Positions 60,117 through 64,000 of a DNA stretch of 64,000 nucleotides are shown one piece after another. Below the pieces are notes generated by a model that saw nothing but the letters and a program-made list of their open reading frames with translations, made no database searches and was not told the DNA's origin. The DNA comes from Prototheca cutis (taxonomy: Eukaryota; Chlorophyta; Trebouxiophyceae; Chlorellales; Chlorellaceae): assembly GCA_002897115.2 (NCBI GenBank), contig BCIH01000004.1:620865-684864 (forward strand), written 5' to 3'. Position numbers and translations under genes: made by a program. Within the stretch, counting starts at the first letter, position 1. Each line of letters opens with the position of its first letter.

Positions 60117-60500
60117 GTTTGACTCCTGGCAGCACTTCTCCGAGCCTACAGCCACGGGTGATTGAGCCACATGACGCTTGTTTTCGATTGTATTTGTATT
60201 GTATTTGACTTATGCGACCATGGCAGGCAGTGCCTTGGCCAGTCTGGCTTCGCTATCTGATCGCCCTCTGTGTGCCACGGGGCCACCCCCGGGAGGTGGG
60301 GATATCCCTGGCCCCGATGAGATTTTGCCTGCCGTCGACAATGCGAAGGTCAGATGCGCTTCGGCATGCACGACATGCACGCGCGGCACTGCGCTTGCAC
60401 ATTTTGGGTATTTCGTTTTGAAATACTGGTAGGTTGCGGAGGCGTGGAAGAGGCCCGGCCCCCACGAGGCTGCCCTGTCCAGGCGGGGTGGCGGGGTGCC
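60117..60500. promoter_or_regulatory. divergent spacer, hydrolase / CLF1, with possible leader exon
   Basis: An open stretch from ATG at 60,220 (MAGSALASLASL) ends at a good donor (aag|gtcaga, 60,349). It could be spliced in frame to the acceptor at 60,480 just before the CLF1 ATG. It is either a 5' UTR exon or an alternative N-terminus. Confidence 0.4.
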
Positions 60501-63089
60501 ATGGCCTTCAATGCCGGGACCACCGCCGGGGAGCGGGAGGTCCGCTTGCCCCGCGTGACTGGTGTCAAGAACAGGCAGGCGGCGAGCAAACAGGTATTGC
60601 GGTGTCCATGTCTGTCTGAAGCACGTGGGGCTATGCGGCTGTGCCTGTGGGCACAGCCATCCCTCTCACACAGGGTCGTTCCTCGCTGGCTGCTATCCCT
60701 CGCAGATCACAGCGGAGCAGATTCTGCGCGAGTCCAAGGCGCTGCAAGCCGATGATTTCAAGGCGCCCGTGGTCAAGATCTCCGATCCGGAGGAATTGGC
60801 AGGTGTGGAGAGGCTGAACACTGTTGCAGTGAAATTGGTAGTTGTGTGCATGAATCAACACAAGCATACAAGCATCCCCCCACCCTCTCCTCCCAAACTC
60901 GAACAAAAACAATACAGAGTACCGGCTGAAGAAGCGGAAGGAGTTTGAGGACGATGTGCGGCGGGTGGGGCGGTGGAACCCCACGGTGTGGGTCAAGTAT
61001 GCGCAGTGGGAGGAGCAGCAGAAGGATTTCCGGCGGGCGCGGTCGGTGTGGGAGCGGGCGCTGGACACTGATCACCGCAACGTCTCGCTGTGGCTCAAGT
61101 ATGTGGAGATGGAGATGCGGCACCGGTTTGTGAACCATGCACGCAATGTGTGGGACCGCGCCGTGGCGCTGCTCCCCCGCGTGGACCAGCTCTGGTACAA
61201 GTACATTCACATGGAGGAGATGCTGGGCAATGTCGCCGGTGCGCGGCAGATTTTCGAGCGGTGGATGGGCTGGGAACCCGACCACCACGGCTGGATGGCG
61301 TACATCAAGATGGAGCTGCGATACAACGAGACCGGCCGGGCACGTGCGGTGTTTGAACGCTACGTCCGCTGTCTTCCCGACGTCAAGTCCTGGGTGCGGT
61401 ATGCCAAGTTTGAAATGAAGGCCGGCGACGTTGGTGCGGCGAGGCGCTGCTACGAGCGTGCCGTGGAGGAGCTCGGGGACGATGCCCGCAGCGAAGAGCT
61501 GTTCCTGCGATTTGCGGAGTTTGAGGAGCACGTCCGCGAGCCCGAACGTGCACGAGCGATTTACCGTTTTGGGTTGGAGACGCTGCCGAGGTCTGACACC
61601 GGCGAGCTGCACCGGCGGTTTGTCGTGTTTGAGAAGCAGCAGGGCAGCCGGGAAGGGATTGAAGACGTGATCCTGGCCGACCGTCGGCGGCAGTACGAGG
61701 CCGAGCTCGCGGCAAACCCGCTCAGCTATGACACCTGGTTTGACTACATCGCACTGGAAGAAGGGGCGGGCGACGCCGCCCGAATCCGGGAGGCCTACGA
61801 GCGCGCCGTGGCGGCCGTGCCGCCTGCGGCAGAGAAGCGGTACTGGCGGCGCTACATCTACCTCTGGATCAAATACGCGCTTTTCGAGGAACTGGTCGCG
61901 GGCGACGTCGAGCGCGCGCGGGGCGTCTATGCGGCGTGCCTGGGCCTCATCCCGCACGCGGCTTTTACGTTTGCCAAGCTCTGGGTGCTGGCCGCGCAGC
62001 TCGAGGTGCGGCAGCTCAACTTGGGCGCCGCACGCAAGCTCCTCGGCCGCGCGCTGGGAATCTGCCCGAAGGCCAAGCTCTATCGTGCGTACATCGACAT
62101 GGAGCTGGCACTGGGCTGCGTGGATCGGGCACGGACGCTGTATGGCAAACAGGTGGAGTGGGACCCCGCGTCGGCGCCAGCATGGGCCCGCTGGGCCGAG
62201 CTGGAAAGGAGCCTGGGCGAGGAAGAGCGGGCGCGGTCGCTGTACGAGCTCGCCATCGGCCAACCGCAGCTGGACGGGCCCGAACTGCTCTGGAAAGCCT
62301 ACATCGACTGGGAAATCGAGCGCGGCGACCGTGCCGCGGCACGCGCGCTATACGAACGTCTCCTCCGCCGAACGCGCCACGTCAAGGTCTGGATGTCCTT
62401 TGCCCGCTTCGAGGCCACGCCCCTGGCACTTTTGGCGCCGCCGGACGAGGATGACATTGAGGAGCCTGCCAATGGCGGCGCTGCCGAGACATCAACAGAA
62501 GAAGAGCGCGCCGCGCGCCGAGCTCTCGAGGCATACGAGGCGGAGGGCGGGGACGAGGGTGCGGCGCAACGCGAGGCGACGGCGAGGACAGTCTACGAGC
62601 GCGGTTTCCGTGCGTTGCGTGAAGACCAGCCCGAAGCCAAGGAGGAGGCGCTGCTGCTGCTGCAGGCCTGGAAAGATATGGAGATGGGCAGCACGGGGCG
62701 GACCCCGGCGGAACGCGAGGCTGCCGTGTCAGCTGTCTCAGCCAAGATGCCGCGCAGGGTCAAACGCCGGCGGGCGGTACTGCTGCCGGATGGCACGCCC
62801 TCGGGGGGGATGGAGGAATACTACGACTACATCTTCCCGGTAAGTTTGGATTATCTTATTGGTTTGCGTAGTTTGTTTAGGGGGGTGTCACTGGAAGCCA
62901 GTGCCCATGGCATTGGACTGTCGTAGCTCTGAGTTTGCCATTCAGTGCCGTTCGCTATCCAGCCTCATTCACTTTCCCCAACCAACCGATTCTCTGCAGG
63001 ACGAGGGTTCGGCGGCGCCGGGTCTCAAGCTGCTGGAGGCCGCGTACAAGTGGAAACGGGCACGCATCGAGGGAGGCGTCGAGTCCTAA
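60501..63089 (+). CDS. CRNKL1: Crooked-neck-like protein (CLF1/SYF3), spliceosome NTC component
   Basis: Four exons (60501-60593, 60706-60802, 60918-62839, 63000-63089) give 733 residues. This HAT-repeat scaffold of the Prp19/NTC complex is needed for spliceosome activation. Seen: [28 protein letters not shown], the universal CLF1 opening; [26 protein letters not shown]; then about 14 HAT repeats with the W-x2-Y/Y-x3-[11 protein letters not shown] pattern (for example [39 protein letters not shown]); an acidic insertion near 510-545; and the conserved end [12 protein letters not shown] ... [10 protein letters not shown]. The start fits the family. The largest exon is 1,922 nt. No oddities beyond the possible leader exon. 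Confidence 0.96.
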
Positions 63090-64000
63090 CCGCTCCCAGC
63101 GCCGCAAAAGATGCATGCCATGTGCCACCAGACATTCATTCATGGATGCAAGGATGTTTGTTGTCAACAGACATGTGCACCAGTAATCTTTCCAGAGGAG
63201 GTGCCACTGCAGCCAGTACAGTGCCAAAGCAAGCAGGCAGTGCTTTCTGGAATGCATATTCACAGGACACAGGGACAGCTGTCCGATCCAGTTCCTACCT
63301 GAAAAACTAAGACCATGCACTGTCTATCATCTTCTTTTGACTGGACCTTGATTTCTTCACAGATCAGCGACATCGCTGCAGCCACTGGGCACACGAAAAT
63401 CCAAGCAGTGCTCTCACCACTTTCCGAGTGCTGTGACTCATGGCGGTCGGTCAAACCGCTGCTCCACGAGTCAATAGCACCACTCGGAAAGGAAAATCCA
63501 TGAGGGAAAAACAGGGGCATCAATACATGCCATGCTCGTGCCCCTGAGGGCACCAAGCACACGGACGAACTCCCTGCGGCGGGGGCGTGCAGTTTGACGA
63601 ACTGCGCACCCCCACCGCAGGAGCCCTGGCGAGACTGTGCGCGGCGCGGCGTGCCGTCTGGCACGCTTTGCTGGGGTGGGGCTGGTGCAGTGAGGGCTGA
63701 CATTTCAGCAAGAGTCGAGGGAAAAAGGGTGCGTTTTCTGCGTGGCCGTGGAGGTGAAACGTCGTGCATGCACATGGAAAAGGGTCGACCTACCAATGTC
63801 CCATCCAGGGAAGGAAGGGGTGGGCTGGTGCGACCACCACAGATTCTTTGGGTTTCCATGGAAGGGTGCATGTGGGTGTGCGGGCAGGCGTGCGCACAAA
63901 AAGGGGGGGATTTCTAAAGGTCAAGCGTGTGCTGCGACAAAACTGCACCCCACCATCAGTCAACCGCTCGCTCAGCGTCCCGAGGGACGGGCGGTGGTGG
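63090..64000. other. right-edge spacer, no gene assigned
   Basis: 3' UTR of CLF1 and beyond. A minus-strand open stretch (63,871-63,260) has no recognisable domain and no good splice context. It may be part of a neighbouring gene. Confidence 0.35.

Noticed and set aside
60773..62263. 496-residue open frame antisense to CLF1
   Set aside because: A shadow; the HAT repeats are clearly on the plus strand.

Overview
The window is nuclear DNA from a eukaryotic, GC-rich green alga, most likely a chlorophyte of the Chlorella/Auxenochlorella kind (inference). Nearly every gene is split by short GT-AG introns. The gene set is plant-like: an MKK3-type MAP2K with a C-terminal NTF2 domain, a plastid SufC, a plastid-type inorganic pyrophosphatase and a GEX1/KAR5-type karyogamy protein. 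Introns and spacers are full of (TG)n, (CA)n, (CG)n and very long poly-C/poly-G tracts. I spliced the genes by hand from GT/GC-AG signals, reading-frame continuity and family motifs. For 20 genes the exon lengths sum to an intact frame; one more is a fragment at the left edge. No tRNA, rRNA, CRISPR array or bacterial operon was seen.

Layout. 1-0.7 kb: 3' part of an unrecognised Ser/Thr/Asn/Pro-rich protein gene. 1.08-1.65 kb (+): LYR-motif protein. 1.9-8.8 kb (-): 19-exon Strawberry-notch (SBNO/FORGETTER1) helicase-like regulator. 9.2-13.4 kb (-): INCENP, the Aurora-kinase scaffold, head to head with a GEX1/Brambleberry/KAR5-like gene (13.8-16.8 kb, +). 18.1-20.0 kb (+): aspartylglucosaminidase. 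20.7-22.0 kb (+): EamA/DMT transporter. 22.7-26.7 kb (+): two tandem family I inorganic pyrophosphatases, one with a plastid-type presequence and one with a secretory-type signal. 27.5-29.8 kb (+): MKK3. 30.3-32.8 kb (+): N-myristoyltransferase. 32.8-35.0 kb: gene-poor spacer with nested inverted repeats. 35.0-35.7 kb (+): degenerate-Nudix protein. 36.0-37.7 kb (+): secreted LPMO with Pro/Lys-rich linker and CBM14. 38.4-40.1 kb (-): mitochondrion-targeted CtlX-like amidinotransferase. 41.7-47.0 kb (+): receptor kinase with LRR and two F-type-lectin-like domains. 47.6-49.3 kb (+): SufC. 49.7-52.3 kb (+): RCC1. 52.7-55.3 kb (+): Rab escort protein. 55.6-58.1 kb (+): RluA-type pseudouridine synthase. 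58.2-60.1 kb (-): alpha/beta-hydrolase-fold protein lacking the nucleophile Ser. 60.5-63.1 kb (+): Crooked-neck/CLF1 splicing factor.

The genes are mostly independent housekeeping and signalling loci, not a pathway cluster. Themes do recur: nuclear division and fusion (INCENP, GEX1, RCC1), lipid modification and vesicle traffic (NMT, REP), signalling (MKK3, receptor kinase) and RNA processing (CLF1, PUS). Points of most interest are a dispersed repeat family in four spacers, the nested inverted repeats, the GEX1-like gene as evidence for nuclear fusion, the divergent pyrophosphatase pair, the LPMO-CBM14 enzyme, a 9-nt microexon, several GC-AG introns, and novel domain architectures (SBNO with PIP-like motif plus UBA; CtlX with an N-terminal extension; LRR/lectin receptor kinase).
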